Assembly (NCBI RefSeq): GCF_035270045.1
Contig: NZ_DATFIP010000054.1
Span: 1 to 64,000 of the forward strand
DNA: 64,000 nt
Source: Salibaculum sp035270045
Lineage (GTDB): Bacteria > Pseudomonadota > Alphaproteobacteria > Rhodobacterales > Rhodobacteraceae
Reading direction: 5' to 3'
The position numbers were made by a program, and so were the translations under genes. Under the pieces are notes generated by a model that saw nothing but the letters and a program-made list of their open reading frames with translations, was not told the origin of the DNA and did no database searches. Shown in pieces: positions 1 through 9,387 of the stretch. Every line of letters begins with the position of its first letter. Position 1 is the first letter of the stretch.

Positions 1-377
1 TCGATCTCGGCGCGGGTGACGGGCTGGTGATAGGCGATGATCGCCAGTGTCTCCATCGCGGCGCGGCTCAGCTTTCGGGTCTCGACGGTTTCCTTCTGCA
101 TCAGGAACCCGAGGTCCGGCGCGGTGCGCAGCGCCCAGGCCTCGCCCATCCGCACGACGCGTACGCCGCGCCCCTCGTAGCGACGGCGCAGGTGGTCCAG
201 CGCCTCGGCCGGGTCCGCGCCATGGGGCATCCGCGCGGCGAGATCACGCACCGTCACGGGCTCAGCGCTGGCAAAGAGAACCGCCTCGACCATGCGCTCC
301 TGCTCGGCCATGGGCGGGGCCTCGAAGAGGGTCGCCTCGTCGTCCGCCCGACCCGGGGAAGTCTCGGGGTCAGCCAT
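1..377 (-). CDS. scpB: Segregation and condensation protein B, 3' end cut off by the window
   Basis: ScpB is the winged-helix partner of ScpA in the SMC-ScpAB condensin, which compacts and segregates the chromosome. About 125 N-terminal residues are visible and the reading frame runs off the left edge. The segment MVEAVLFASAEPVTVRDLA and the later MGEAWALRT and AIIAYHQPVTRAEI are typical of the first and second ScpB winged helices. The ATG at 377 lies inside the end of scpA, so the two genes overlap by 8 bp and are probably translationally coupled. Identity rests on these motifs plus the position directly after scpA. The C-terminal half cannot be assessed. Confidence 0.9.
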   Translation of the reverse strand, partial: MADPETSPGRADDEATLFEAPPMAEQERMVEAVLFASAEPVTVRDLAARMPHGADPAEALDHLRRRYEGRGVRVVRMGEAWALRTAPDLGFLMQKETVETRKLSRAAMETLAIIAYHQPVTRAEI

Positions 378-1161
378 CCTCTGTCCTCCTGATCTGGATC
401 GGGGCGAAACTCTCGCCCTGGCGCATCTCGATCCGGCCTTCCTTGACCAGTTCCAGCGAGGCGGCAAAGGTCGAGGCGGTGGCGCTGCGGCGCCGGGCGG
501 GGTCCTCGGACCAGCCCTCCGGCAGGTAGGACAGGATATCTGTCCAGTCCCCGGCAAAGCCGATCAGCGGGCGCAGGCGCCCCAGAGCCTCTTCCAGGGT
601 CAGCACCGAGTCGCGGTCCATCGTGTAGGGGCGGAACTCGTCCTTGGTGCGCAGGCGTGCATAGGCCTGCATCAGGTCCAGGAGGGTCGCGGTATAGGTG
701 ACGCGGCGGGTCCGGGTGACATCCTCGGTGATGCCGCGCGCGAAGAAATCGCGCCCCAGCCGGTCGCGCGCCATGAGCGTGGCGGCCTGTTCGCGCATCG
801 CCTGCAACCGTTCGAGTTGAAAGGCCAGGTGCGCGGCCAGCTCCTCGCCCGAGGGGCCCTCTTCGGCGGGGTCCGGAGGCAGCAGCAGGCGCGACTTGAG
901 AAAGGCCAGCCAGGCCGCCATGACAAGGTAGTCTGCGGCCAGTTCGATGCGCAGGTCGCGGGCCTTCTCGATGAAGGACAGGTATTGCTCGGCCAAAGCC
1001 AGCACGCTGATTTGACGCAGGTCCACCTTTTGCGTGCGCGACATCGTCAACAGAAGGTCGAGCGGCCCCTCGAAGCCCTCGACATCGACGATCAGTGCCT
1101 CGGCGGCTTGGCGTTCGCTGACGCTCGTCACAGTGCTGGTGCTGAACTCGCCGTCGGTCAT
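370..1161 (-). CDS. scpA: Segregation and condensation protein A
   Basis: This is the kleisin subunit of bacterial condensin and bridges the SMC heads; it acts on the nucleoid with ScpB. The N-terminal kleisin block FEGPLDLLLTMSRTQKVDL, followed by LRIELAADYLVMAAWLAFLK, is diagnostic. The chosen start (MTDGEF) gives 263 residues, a usual length. It forms an ATGA overlap with the nagZ stop codon. A longer in-frame reading from 1197 would place 12 residues inside nagZ and has no better ribosome binding site. Gene order nagZ-scpA-scpB is common in Rhodobacteraceae and suggests one transcript. Confidence 0.93.
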   Translation of the reverse strand: MTDGEFSTSTVTSVSERQAAEALIVDVEGFEGPLDLLLTMSRTQKVDLRQISVLALAEQYLSFIEKARDLRIELAADYLVMAAWLAFLKSRLLLPPDPAEEGPSGEELAAHLAFQLERLQAMREQAATLMARDRLGRDFFARGITEDVTRTRRVTYTATLLDLMQAYARLRTKDEFRPYTMDRDSVLTLEEALGRLRPLIGFAGDWTDILSYLPEGWSEDPARRRSATASTFAASLELVKEGRIEMRQGESFAPIQIRRTEDG

Positions 1162-2171
1162 CTGCCCTCTCGTCCGGGCGCCGGCCCGACAAGGCATTCA
1201 AACTCCGCAACAAGAGTGGAAATGTCAACGGGCGCGGCGGCCGGGCGCGCGGCCAGTGCCGCCCGAGCACGGGCTTCGGCCAGTCCTGTCAGCGGCTCGC
1301 AGACCCGCGCGACCCGCTCGATCTCGTCGCGCGCGCCGTTGCAATGGAGAACCACGTCACAGCCCGCGGCAAGCGCGGCGGCGGCGCGCGCCTCCACTGG
1401 CCCCGAAAGCGCCTGCATGCCGATATCGTCCGTCATGAGCAGACCGCCAAAGCCGAGATCCTCGCGGATCAGGCGGATCATCCCCGGGGCCTGCGTGGCC
1501 GGGGTATCCTGATCCAGTCCTTCGAAGACAACATGCGCGGTCATCCCCAAAGGCAAGTCGGACAAGGCCCGAAACGGGACGAAATCGCTGGCCTCCAACG
1601 CCGCGGCGGGCGCCGCCACGCGCGCAAGGTCAAGATGGCTGTCCGCGCGTGCCCGGCCGTGGCCCGGAAGGTGCTTGAGCACCGGCAGAACCCCGCCCTC
1701 AAGACACCCTCGCGCGACGGCGCGGGCAATGCAAGTGACGGTCTCGGCGGTCTCGCCGTAGCAGCGGTTGTGCAGGAAAGGATGCGTTTCGGGCCGGGCC
1801 AGGTCGGCGCAGGGCACGGCGTTGACATCGATGCCAAGGGCGCGCAACTCGTGCCCGATGATCCGGTATCGCAGCGCCATGGCGCGGTCCGGGTCGCGCG
1901 CCTTTGCCACGTCCTCCAGCGGTGGGCGCCAGGCGCGCCAGTGCGGGGGGCGCAGGCGCTGGACACGACCACCCTCCTGGTCGATCAGCACCAGGGCGTC
2001 ATGCCCCACGGCGGCGCGCAGGTCCTCGGTCAGGCGGCGCACCTGGTCGGGGGTGTTACAATTGCGCGCGAAGAGGATGAAGCCCAGCGGGCGGGTTTCC
2101 GCGAAGAATCCGCGTTCCCAGTCGGTAAGTTCTGCACCCCACGGCCCGAAGATGGCCGCGCAAGGCGCCAT
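1158..2171 (-). CDS. nagZ: Beta-N-acetylhexosaminidase
   Basis: This family 3 glycoside hydrolase removes N-acetylglucosamine from anhydromuropeptides in the cytoplasm during peptidoglycan recycling. The protein has 337 residues and no signal peptide, as expected for NagZ. The family signature KHLPGHG lies at residues 166-172, followed by D177-S178-H179, where the His-Asp dyad supplies the acid/base. The nucleophile region LLMTDDIGMQAL follows near residues 245-254. The start codon directly abuts the stop of the upstream SPOR gene, with zero spacing, and the gene overlaps scpA by 4 bp, so it belongs to the dgt/argS-to-scpB run. Confidence 0.95.
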   Translation of the reverse strand: MAPCAAIFGPWGAELTDWERGFFAETRPLGFILFARNCNTPDQVRRLTEDLRAAVGHDALVLIDQEGGRVQRLRPPHWRAWRPPLEDVAKARDPDRAMALRYRIIGHELRALGIDVNAVPCADLARPETHPFLHNRCYGETAETVTCIARAVARGCLEGGVLPVLKHLPGHGRARADSHLDLARVAAPAAALEASDFVPFRALSDLPLGMTAHVVFEGLDQDTPATQAPGMIRLIREDLGFGGLLMTDDIGMQALSGPVEARAAAALAAGCDVVLHCNGARDEIERVARVCEPLTGLAEARARAALAARPAAAPVDISTLVAEFECLVGPAPGREGR

Positions 2172-3236
2172 TCAGCGCACCACGACCGGGATGCAGGGGG
2201 CGTCCTCGGCGACGAGCGCGGCGCAGAACCGGCGCGCACCGCTCAAGTCCTCGAAGCCCTGTGCGCGCAGCCGGTAAAAGGTGCGTCCGCCGGACTGGGC
2301 TTCCTGGATGACGCGGGACTTGCCAGTCATGAAATCGCCGAAACGGCCAGCGACGCGGGTCCATTCGCGCGCTGCGATATCAGGGCTGTCAAAGGCCCCC
2401 AGTTGCACCAGTTTGGTCCCGGCGGGCAAGGGTCCGGTCAGGGTCGGGGCGGCCGGTTCCGAAACGGCGGTGGCGGTTGCGGCGGCCGGTTCGGCGCCCT
2501 GGGGGGCTTCGGGGGTCGGGGCCAGGCTGGCCGGACGCACACGCGGCCGCAGGGAATTGGAAACGCCGGGCACGCCGGGGTCCACGAAATCGGTCAGGTT
2601 GACGCCGTTGACGGCCAGTTGCACCGGCGCGTCCTCGCCTTCCGGAAGGTCGGTCAGGGGCTCGGACCCGGCTGCGATCTCGTCGGCCAGGGCCAGCACC
2701 TCCTCGGCGCTCAGGCTGTCCGCGGTCGGCGCGGTCTCGGTCGCATCGGCCGAGGCGGGCGTGATCCGGGCCGGCGTTCCGGTCTCGGGCCGCGGTTCCG
2801 GGGCGGCTGCGGGGGTATCCTCGGCTGTTCGTGTTCCGGTCTCTGCCGCGTCGGGCGCGACGGCCAGATCCTCGTCGCGCAACTGCGCCTCGACCGGGGC
2901 CAGCACCAGCCTGTCCTCGGGGGCGGCGGCACCGCCCTCGGCCGGCACCGCATTCACCGACAGCCCGGTATGAGCCGCGATCTCGCCGCCGGGGTTGTCA
3001 GGGGTCACGCGCATCTCGCCCTGCATGGCGCGAACCACCGGCACGCCGGTCACGTCCCGCATCAGGATCTTGTAGCCCCAGACCCCAACGCCGACCGCCA
3101 GCGCCAGCGAAAGCGCTGCGCCGAGCATGGTGACAAGATTGCCAACGGAATTGCCAGGTTCCGGGCCCTCGTGATGGTGGTGGGGGGTGTGCGTCGTTTG
3201 CCTGGCCGCCTGCGACCCTGCCGTCATCTCTGCCAT
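2172..3236 (-). CDS. SPOR-domain inner-membrane protein
   Basis: This is a single-pass membrane protein of about 354 residues with a C-terminal SPOR domain, which binds denuded glycan strands at the septum. A short His-rich cytoplasmic start (HTPHHHHEG) precedes a transmembrane segment near residues 25-45. A long Ala/Pro/Glu-rich periplasmic linker follows, and the last 80 residues form the SPOR fold (KLVQLGAFDSPDIAAREW to CIPVVVR). The start at 3236 is preferred because GAGG sits 6 nt upstream; an upstream ATG at 3248 lacks a site. Its position between argS and nagZ fits a cell-division or wall role, but the partner is not visible here. Confidence 0.85.
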   Translation of the reverse strand: MAEMTAGSQAARQTTHTPHHHHEGPEPGNSVGNLVTMLGAALSLALAVGVGVWGYKILMRDVTGVPVVRAMQGEMRVTPDNPGGEIAAHTGLSVNAVPAEGGAAAPEDRLVLAPVEAQLRDEDLAVAPDAAETGTRTAEDTPAAAPEPRPETGTPARITPASADATETAPTADSLSAEEVLALADEIAAGSEPLTDLPEGEDAPVQLAVNGVNLTDFVDPGVPGVSNSLRPRVRPASLAPTPEAPQGAEPAAATATAVSEPAAPTLTGPLPAGTKLVQLGAFDSPDIAAREWTRVAGRFGDFMTGKSRVIQEAQSGGRTFYRLRAQGFEDLSGARRFCAALVAEDAPCIPVVVR

Positions 3237-3305
3237 TATGCGCCTCATCGCCCGGCTTGAGAACCGGTTTACTGCGTCGCCTCAAGGCCCCGCCACGCGT
3301 GCGCT

Positions 3306-5039
3306 TCAGCGCATCTCTTCGACAGGGGTCACGCCAAGGATACCAAGACCGTGCGAAATGACAACGGAAACGGCCCGGATCAGGGCGATTTTCGCCTGTG
3401 TTGCCTCAGAATCACCCTCTTGCAGGAAGCGCAGGCCGGGATCGTCGTTGCCGCGGTTCCACAGGGCGTGCAACTCGGAGGCCAGGTCATAAAGGTAGAA
3501 GGCCACCCGGTGCGGCTCGTGCGTGCGCGCGGCGATCTCGACCAGGCGCGGCCATTCGGCCAGTTTGGCCGCCAGCGCCAGTTCCGCCGGGTGGGTCAGG
3601 CCCGACAGGTCAGCACCCGCCAGCGCCGCCCCCGACACGTTCACATCCGCCTTGCGCAGCACCGAATGCACCCGCGCATGGGCATATTGGACGTAGAAAA
3701 CCGGGTTGTCCTTGGACTGTTCCGTCACCTTGTCGAAATCGAAATCCAGTGGCGCGTCGTTCTTGCGCGTGAGCATGTGAAAGCGCGTCACGTCGCGGCC
3801 CACGGCCTCGACCACGTCACGCAGGGTCACGAAGGTGCCCGCCCGCTTTGACATCTTGAAGGGTTCGCCATTGCGGTAGAGCTTGACCAGCTGTGTCAGC
3901 TTGATGTCGAGCGGCACGGTTTCCCCCGACAGGGCGGCCACGGCGGCCTTCATGCGCTTGACATAGCCGCCATGGTCGGCGCCGAAGACGTCGATCAGGG
4001 CGCCGAAGCCCCGGCTGAGCTTGTCGTAGTGATAGGCGATGTCGGGGGCGAAGTAGGTCCATCCGCCATCGGACTTCATGATCGGACGGTCCACGTCGTC
4101 GCCGTAGTCGGTGGATTTGAACAGGGTCTGTTCGCGCGGCTCCCAATCCTCGGGCAGCTTGCCCTTGGGCGGCTCCAGCGTGCCGCGGTAGATCAGGCCT
4201 TTGCCGCGCAGGTCCTCGATGGCCGCCTCGATCCGCCCGGTGCCATAAAGCGATTTCTCGGAATAGAAGACATCCATCTCGACGCCCAGTGCGGCCAGGT
4301 CGGCGCGGATCATCTCCATCATCCTCGCGGTGGCGAAATCGCGCACCTGGTCCAGCCAGACCTCTTCGCCCTTGGCGACATAGGCATCACCGACCTTGTC
4401 CTTGAGCGCCTGGCCCACCTCGATCAGGTAGTCGCCGGGATAGGTCCCATCCTCGAAGGCGACCTCCTGTCCGTGGGCTTCGAGGTAGCGCAGGTAGACA
4501 GAGCGGGCCAGCACGTCGACCTGGGCGCCACCGTCGTTGATGTAGTATTCGCGGGTCACGTCGAAGCCCGCGTAATCCAGCAGGCTGGCCAGCGCATCGC
4601 CGAAGACCGCGCCGCGGGTGTGACCGACATGAAGCGGGCCGGTGGGATTGGCAGAGACATATTCCACGTTGACCGACTGGCCCTGCCCCAGGTCGGATTT
4701 GCCGAAATCGGGATCGGTCAGGGCGGCGCGGATCACGTCGTGCCACACGCCCGTCGCAAGGCGCATGTTGAGAAACCCCGGCCCGGCCACCTCGGCCCGG
4801 GCGATGCGGGCATCGGCGGCCAGTTTCGCCGACAGCGCCTCGGCGATGTCGCGCGGCTTCAGGCCCGCGGGCTTGGCCAGAACCATGGCCGCGTTGGTGG
4901 CCATGTCGCCGTGGGCGGGGTCGCGCGGGGGCTCGACCGTCACGTTGTCATGCGCCAGGCCGGTGGGCAGTTGCCCCTCGGCGGCGAGGGCATCGAGGCA
5001 GTCGATCACGAGCGACCGAATATCGGCGAACAGGTTCAT
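3306..5039 (-). CDS. argS: Arginyl-tRNA synthetase
   Basis: This class I aminoacyl-tRNA synthetase charges tRNA-Arg. It has 577 residues, a normal length. The N-terminal additional domain is followed by the class I HIGH-type motif HVGH at residues 137-140. The KMSK loop appears as KMSKRAG around residue 400, and a DALR-type anticodon-binding domain ends the protein. GAGGA lies just upstream of the ATG. It sits 146 bp downstream of dgt on the same strand and 69 bp before the SPOR gene, so it probably belongs to the same housekeeping transcription unit. Confidence 0.97.
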   Translation of the reverse strand: MNLFADIRSLVIDCLDALAAEGQLPTGLAHDNVTVEPPRDPAHGDMATNAAMVLAKPAGLKPRDIAEALSAKLAADARIARAEVAGPGFLNMRLATGVWHDVIRAALTDPDFGKSDLGQGQSVNVEYVSANPTGPLHVGHTRGAVFGDALASLLDYAGFDVTREYYINDGGAQVDVLARSVYLRYLEAHGQEVAFEDGTYPGDYLIEVGQALKDKVGDAYVAKGEEVWLDQVRDFATARMMEMIRADLAALGVEMDVFYSEKSLYGTGRIEAAIEDLRGKGLIYRGTLEPPKGKLPEDWEPREQTLFKSTDYGDDVDRPIMKSDGGWTYFAPDIAYHYDKLSRGFGALIDVFGADHGGYVKRMKAAVAALSGETVPLDIKLTQLVKLYRNGEPFKMSKRAGTFVTLRDVVEAVGRDVTRFHMLTRKNDAPLDFDFDKVTEQSKDNPVFYVQYAHARVHSVLRKADVNVSGAALAGADLSGLTHPAELALAAKLAEWPRLVEIAARTHEPHRVAFYLYDLASELHALWNRGNDDPGLRFLQEGDSEATQAKIALIRAVSVVISHGLGILGVTPVEEMR

Positions 5040-5185
5040 TTGCGCGTCCTCATTGCGATGGCGGGCGGTTTAGCATCTGCGGGGCCGAGGTCAACGCGCA
5101 TCGGCATCCGGCAAAAGCGGTGGTCGGCGCGCCGACACGGGCGATGGCGTTCATCGGGCCGGGCGTGCCATCGCGCCGCGCGGCA

Positions 5186-6361
5186 TCAGCTGCCATTGGC
5201 GAACTCTCCGGCAATGGAAACCCGCCGCCCCGTCAAGCCTGCATGGGTCCGCAGCGCGAACCGGTCGGTCATCCCGGCTATGTAGTCGCCCACGATCCGC
5301 GCCAGCGCCGCCTTGTCCGTCACCCGGGCCACGTCGCCCTGCCATTGCCCCGGCAGTTGCGCGGGGCTGGCCAGGAAAAGCGGAAACAGCTCCTCGACCA
5401 CCTGCGTGACCTGCGCACGCATTTCGACCACGCTGGGGGCGCGGTACATCCGGGTGAAGAGGAACCTGCGCACCTGTTGCAGGTCGGCCCAGAGCGCGGG
5501 CGAGAACTGCACCATCATGCGCCCCGCCGCCCGGATATCGGCCGCCGATCCCGGCGCCAGGTCGTCGAGGTTGGCACGCGTCGTGGCGATCACGTCCTCG
5601 ACAAGCACCCCGAAGAATCGCCGCAAAGCCTCGTGTCGCCGCCGGGACGGGTCGAGGCCGGGCCAGAGCCGGTCGACCTGGCGGAAACAATCGCCGACGA
5701 TGGGCAGGGCCAGCAGGTCCTCGGTCGTGAACAGCCCCGCGCGCAGCCCGTCGTGGATATCGTGGTTGTTGTAGGCGATGTCGTCGGACAGGGCGGCCAC
5801 CTGTGCCTCCGCGCTGGCGTGCGTGGCCAGTTCCAGGTCATGGCGGGCGTTGTACTCGGCCAGCGCTACCGGCACCGGCTCGGCCACGGGACCGTTGTGC
5901 TTGGCGATGCCCTCCAGCGTTTCCCAGGTCAGGTTCAGCCCGTCCCATTCGGCATAATGCCGTTCCAGCGATGTCACGATCCGGATCGCCTGGGCATTGT
6001 GATCGAACCCACCGTAGGGCGCCAGCAGCGCAGCCAGCGCATCCTCGCCGGTGTGGCCGAAGGGCGTATGGCCGAGGTCGTGCGCCAGGGCAACCGCCTC
6101 GGTCAGGTCCTCGTTCAGGCCAAGCGCCCGCGCCAGCGTCCGGGCCACCTGCGCCACCTCGATGGAGTGGGTCAGCCGGGTGCGGAAATAGTCGCCCTCG
6201 TGTTCCACGAAGACCTGCGTCTTGTGCTTGAGGCGCCGAAAGGCGCTGGAGTGAATGATCCTGTCCCGGTCACGCTGGAAGGGCGAGCGATGCGCGCTCT
6301 CCTCCTCGGCGTGGAACCTTCCCCGGGTCGCGCCGGGATCACATGCAAACGGCGCTGCCAT
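5186..6361 (-). CDS. dgt: dGTP triphosphohydrolase-like HD protein
   Basis: The family hydrolyses dNTPs to deoxynucleoside and triphosphate, which helps balance precursor pools. The HD metal site is visible as H65 in RLTHSIEVAQ, H94-D95 in ALAHDLGHTPFGH, and a later Asp in SDDIAYNNHDIHDGL. The 391-residue length matches the dgtPase-like type 2 proteins of alphaproteobacteria rather than the longer E. coli Dgt, so substrate preference may differ. It is divergent from erpA across a 98-bp gap that contains the erpA promoter. A gene for dgt just ahead of argS is a recurring arrangement in this family. Confidence 0.9.
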   Translation of the reverse strand: MAAPFACDPGATRGRFHAEEESAHRSPFQRDRDRIIHSSAFRRLKHKTQVFVEHEGDYFRTRLTHSIEVAQVARTLARALGLNEDLTEAVALAHDLGHTPFGHTGEDALAALLAPYGGFDHNAQAIRIVTSLERHYAEWDGLNLTWETLEGIAKHNGPVAEPVPVALAEYNARHDLELATHASAEAQVAALSDDIAYNNHDIHDGLRAGLFTTEDLLALPIVGDCFRQVDRLWPGLDPSRRRHEALRRFFGVLVEDVIATTRANLDDLAPGSAADIRAAGRMMVQFSPALWADLQQVRRFLFTRMYRAPSVVEMRAQVTQVVEELFPLFLASPAQLPGQWQGDVARVTDKAALARIVGDYIAGMTDRFALRTHAGLTGRRVSIAGEFANGS

Positions 6362-6400
6362 CGCCCTGCCCCCATCGTCAATTCAACCGGGCGGCCTGCC

Positions 6401-6429
6401 TTGCCGCATCGGCGCATGACCCCTATATT
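6401..6429 (+). promoter_or_regulatory. Probable sigma-70-type promoter of the erpA-like gene
   Basis: TTGCCG at 6401-6406 and TATATT at 6424-6429 are separated by exactly 17 bp. The -10 element lies 30 bp before the ATG at 6460. This is the best-spaced housekeeping-type promoter noticed in the window. It is a sequence match only; no transcription start is known. Confidence 0.55.
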
Positions 6430-6459
6430 GCATGACAACCGAAACCGACAGGGCCTGTC

Positions 6460-6786
6460 ATGCTGAGCGTTCCCCCCAAAGTGACCGACCGCGCCTTCGC
6501 GCGGCTTACCGAGATCGGCGCCGCCGACCAGGGCAAGGCGCTGCGCGTCGGCGTCAAGGGCGGCGGCTGTTCCGGATTCGAATACGAGATCGACCTGGAC
6601 GCCCCCGCCGACGACGACATCGTGCTGGAAGGCCAGGGCCAGAAGGTCGTGGTCGACAGCACCTCGCTGCCCTTCCTGGCCGATGCCACCATCGATTTTT
6701 CCGAGGAACTGATCGGTGCGCGCTTCGTGATCGACAATCCAAATGCCTCCAGCAGCTGCGGCTGCGGCACATCCTTCGCGATCTGA
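6460..6786 (+). CDS. erpA: HesB/IscA-family iron-sulfur carrier, ErpA-like
   Basis: A-type carriers receive Fe-S clusters from the Suf/Isc scaffold and insert them into apoproteins. The three ligand cysteines are all present in 108 residues: C37 in GGGCSGFEYEI, and C100 and C102 in SSSCGCGTSF at the C-terminus. The length and the pattern IDNPNA before the CGCG motif fit ErpA/IscA. SufA is an alternative, but no suf genes are nearby, so the exact paralogue is inferred. It is transcribed away from dgt, from the promoter described just upstream. Confidence 0.88.
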   Translation: MLSVPPKVTDRAFARLTEIGAADQGKALRVGVKGGGCSGFEYEIDLDAPADDDIVLEGQGQKVVVDSTSLPFLADATIDFSEELIGARFVIDNPNASSSCGCGTSFAI

Positions 6787-6882
6787 GACCTAGACGGCGC
6801 GGCCTTTGGCCAGACGACTTTTGCGCGAAGGTCTTGCGGGCGGCACGGGCATGGGCGAGAACGACCACCGACGGAGGCGCCC

Positions 6883-7683
6883 ATGAAAATCGCGACATTC
6901 AACATAAACGGCGTCAAGGCGCGGATCGGGGCGCTGACGGAGTGGTTGTCGGACAACCAGCCCGACGTCGTGCTGTTGCAGGAAATCAAGTCGGTGGACG
7001 AGAATTTCCCCCGCGAGACCTTCGAAGACCTGGGCTACAACGTCGAAACGCATGGCCAGAAGGGGTTCAATGGCGTCGCCATCCTGTCGAAATACCCGCT
7101 GGAGGATGTCACCCGCGGGCTTCCGGGCGGCGACGGGAGTGGCCGCGACGGCACCGACGACGAAGAGGCCCGCTACATCGAGGCGACGGTCGTGGGCGAC
7201 CGGGCCCTGCGCCTCTGCGGTCTTTACCTGCCCAACGGCAACCCGGCACCGGGGCCCAAGTATGACTACAAGCTGCGCTGGATGGAGCGCCTGCGCACCC
7301 GCGCGCAGGCCCTGCTGGCCGCCGAAGAGCCGGCGCTGATGGCCGGGGATTACAACGTCATCCCGCAGGACGAGGACGCGGCCCGCCCCGATGCCTGGCG
7401 CAACGACGCACTGTTCCTGCCCGAAAGCCGGGCCGCCTTTCGACGGATCGTCAACCTCGGCTTCACCGAGGCTTTCCGCGCGCGCACCCTTGGGCCCGGG
7501 CACTATTCCTTCTGGGATTACCAGGGCGGGGCCTGGAATCGCAACGACGGCATCCGCATAGACCATGTCCTGCTGACCCCGCAGGCCGCCGACCTGATGC
7601 GCGACTGCTGGATCGACACGCAGGTCCGCGGGGGCGAAAAACCCTCGGACCACGTGCCGGTCTGGGTCGATCTGGCCCTCTGA
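6883..7683 (+). CDS. xthA: Exodeoxyribonuclease III (AP endonuclease)
   Basis: This enzyme of the exonuclease-endonuclease-phosphatase fold cleaves abasic sites and trims 3' ends in base-excision repair. Motifs appear in order over 266 residues: FNINGVKAR at the start, metal ligand E34 in LLQEIKS, catalytic D156 and N158 in GDYNVIPQDEDAARP, and terminal D256-H257 in SDHVPVWVDL. ACGGAGG lies 5 nt before the ATG at 6883. It is a complete, ordinary member that follows the erpA-like gene by 96 bp. Confidence 0.95.
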   Translation: MKIATFNINGVKARIGALTEWLSDNQPDVVLLQEIKSVDENFPRETFEDLGYNVETHGQKGFNGVAILSKYPLEDVTRGLPGGDGSGRDGTDDEEARYIEATVVGDRALRLCGLYLPNGNPAPGPKYDYKLRWMERLRTRAQALLAAEEPALMAGDYNVIPQDEDAARPDAWRNDALFLPESRAAFRRIVNLGFTEAFRARTLGPGHYSFWDYQGGAWNRNDGIRIDHVLLTPQAADLMRDCWIDTQVRGGEKPSDHVPVWVDLAL

Positions 7684-7885
7684 GCGCGGATCGCGCTGGC
7701 CCCATTCGCCGAAGCCATTGCACCGAGGGCCGTTGCGGCCTATACGCCGCGACGCAGCGAACAGGGATTCGGGGGCGCTGATCTCCGAATGGCTCTTCCG
7801 GCCGCCGATCCGCCGGACAATCAAACAGGCCGAGCGCGCCTGTCCAAAGACCGCGCCCCTCGCGCGGCCAAAGGATGTTTTCCAC

Positions 7886-9376
7886 ATGATGTCCCTCACC
7901 GCCTATCGGCACGACTGGTTTCACAACATTCGCGGCGACGTGCTCTCGGGCCTCGTGGTGGCCCTGGCCCTGATCCCAGAGGCCATCGCCTTTTCCATTA
8001 TCGCCGGCGTCGACCCCAAGGTGGGGCTTTATGCCTCGTTCTCGATCGCCGTCATCACCGCGATCACCGGTGGCCGGCCCGGCATGATCTCGGCCGCCAC
8101 CGCCGCCACCGCGGTGTTGATGGTGACGCTGGTGCGCGACCACGGGCTGGAGTACCTGCTGGCGGCGACCGTGCTGGCCGGGCTTCTGCAGATCGTGGCC
8201 GGTTTCCTGAAACTGGGCTATGTCATGCGCTTCGTGTCGCGCTCGGTCATGACCGGGTTCGTCAACGCGCTTGCGATCCTGATCTTCATGGCACAGCTGC
8301 CCGAACTGGACCCCCGCGCGGTGCCGCCTATCACCTATGCGCTGGTCGCTGGCGGGCTGGCGATCATCTACCTGTTCCCGCGCCTGACCACAGCCGTGCC
8401 CTCGCCGCTGGTCACCATCGTGGTCCTGACCGCGCTGACCCTCGCCATGGGCTGGGACGTTCGCACCGTGGGCGACATGGGCCAATTGCCCGACACGCTT
8501 CCGGTCTTCCTGATCCCGGACATTCCGCTGACTTTCCAGACGCTGCAGATCATCTTTCCCTACGCGCTGGCCGTTGCCGTCGTGGGACTTCTGGAAAGCC
8601 TGATGACCCAGCAGATCGTCGATGACCTGACCGACACCTCCTCGGACCGCAACCAGGAGTGCGTGGGCCAGGGCCTGGCCAATACCGCCACCGGCTTCAT
8701 CGGCGGCATGGCAGGCTGCGCCATGATCGGCCAATCCATCATCAACGTGAAATCGGGGGGACGTGGGCGGCTGTCGAGCTTCACCGCCGGGGTCGTTCTG
8801 CTGATCCTCGTGGTGGGGCTGGGCGATATCGTCGGGATCATCCCCATGGCGGCGCTGGTGGCGATCATGATCATGGTTTCGATCGGAACCTTCTCGTGGT
8901 CCTCGATCAAGAACCTGCGCGACCATCCCCGCAGCTCCTCCATCGTGATGCTGGCAACGGTCTTCTTCGTGATCTACACCCATAACCTGGCGATCGGCGT
9001 TCTGGTGGGCGTTCTGCTCTCCGGGCTCTTCTTCGCCTGGAAGATTGCGCAGTTGTTCCGGGTGCGCACCGAGATCACCGCCGACGGCACCCACCGCACC
9101 TATTTCGTCGAAGGGCAGTTGTTCTTCGCCTCGGCCGAAGACTTCATGGCGGCTTTCGATTTCAAGGAAGCCCCCGACAAGGTCACCATCGACGTCAGCC
9201 GCGCCCATATATGGGACATTTCCTCGGTTGCAGCATTGGACATGGCCGTGCTCAAGTTCCGCCGGGAAGGCGCCGAGGTCGAACTGATCGGCCTCAACGA
9301 GGCGTCCGAGACCATCGTCGACCGGTTGGCCGTGCATGACAAGCCGGGCGCCATGGATGAATTGCTGGGCCATTGA
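7886..9376 (+). CDS. SulP-family inorganic anion transporter with STAS domain
   Basis: SulP proteins are multi-pass symporters for sulfate, bicarbonate or related anions. The start at 7886 is chosen because AAGGA precedes it by about 10 nt and the protein then begins with the usual short pre-membrane segment SLTAYRHDWF. A much longer reading from 7718 would add a low-complexity N-terminus. The protein has about 10-12 hydrophobic segments, including LALIPEAIAFSIIAGVDP, the SulP substrate-site region. A cytoplasmic C-terminal STAS domain follows residue 400. Substrate cannot be told from sequence. A Usp gene follows 11 bp downstream, so the two form an operon. Confidence 0.9.
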   Translation: MMSLTAYRHDWFHNIRGDVLSGLVVALALIPEAIAFSIIAGVDPKVGLYASFSIAVITAITGGRPGMISAATAATAVLMVTLVRDHGLEYLLAATVLAGLLQIVAGFLKLGYVMRFVSRSVMTGFVNALAILIFMAQLPELDPRAVPPITYALVAGGLAIIYLFPRLTTAVPSPLVTIVVLTALTLAMGWDVRTVGDMGQLPDTLPVFLIPDIPLTFQTLQIIFPYALAVAVVGLLESLMTQQIVDDLTDTSSDRNQECVGQGLANTATGFIGGMAGCAMIGQSIINVKSGGRGRLSSFTAGVVLLILVVGLGDIVGIIPMAALVAIMIMVSIGTFSWSSIKNLRDHPRSSSIVMLATVFFVIYTHNLAIGVLVGVLLSGLFFAWKIAQLFRVRTEITADGTHRTYFVEGQLFFASAEDFMAAFDFKEAPDKVTIDVSRAHIWDISSVAALDMAVLKFRREGAEVELIGLNEASETIVDRLAVHDKPGAMDELLGH

Positions 9377-9387
9377 GGAGACACGAC

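Noticed and set aside
5120..6466. Plus-strand frame of 448 codons opposite dgt
   Set aside because: Opposite a complete dgt gene and rich in Arg, Gly and Pro; no domain or ribosome binding site.
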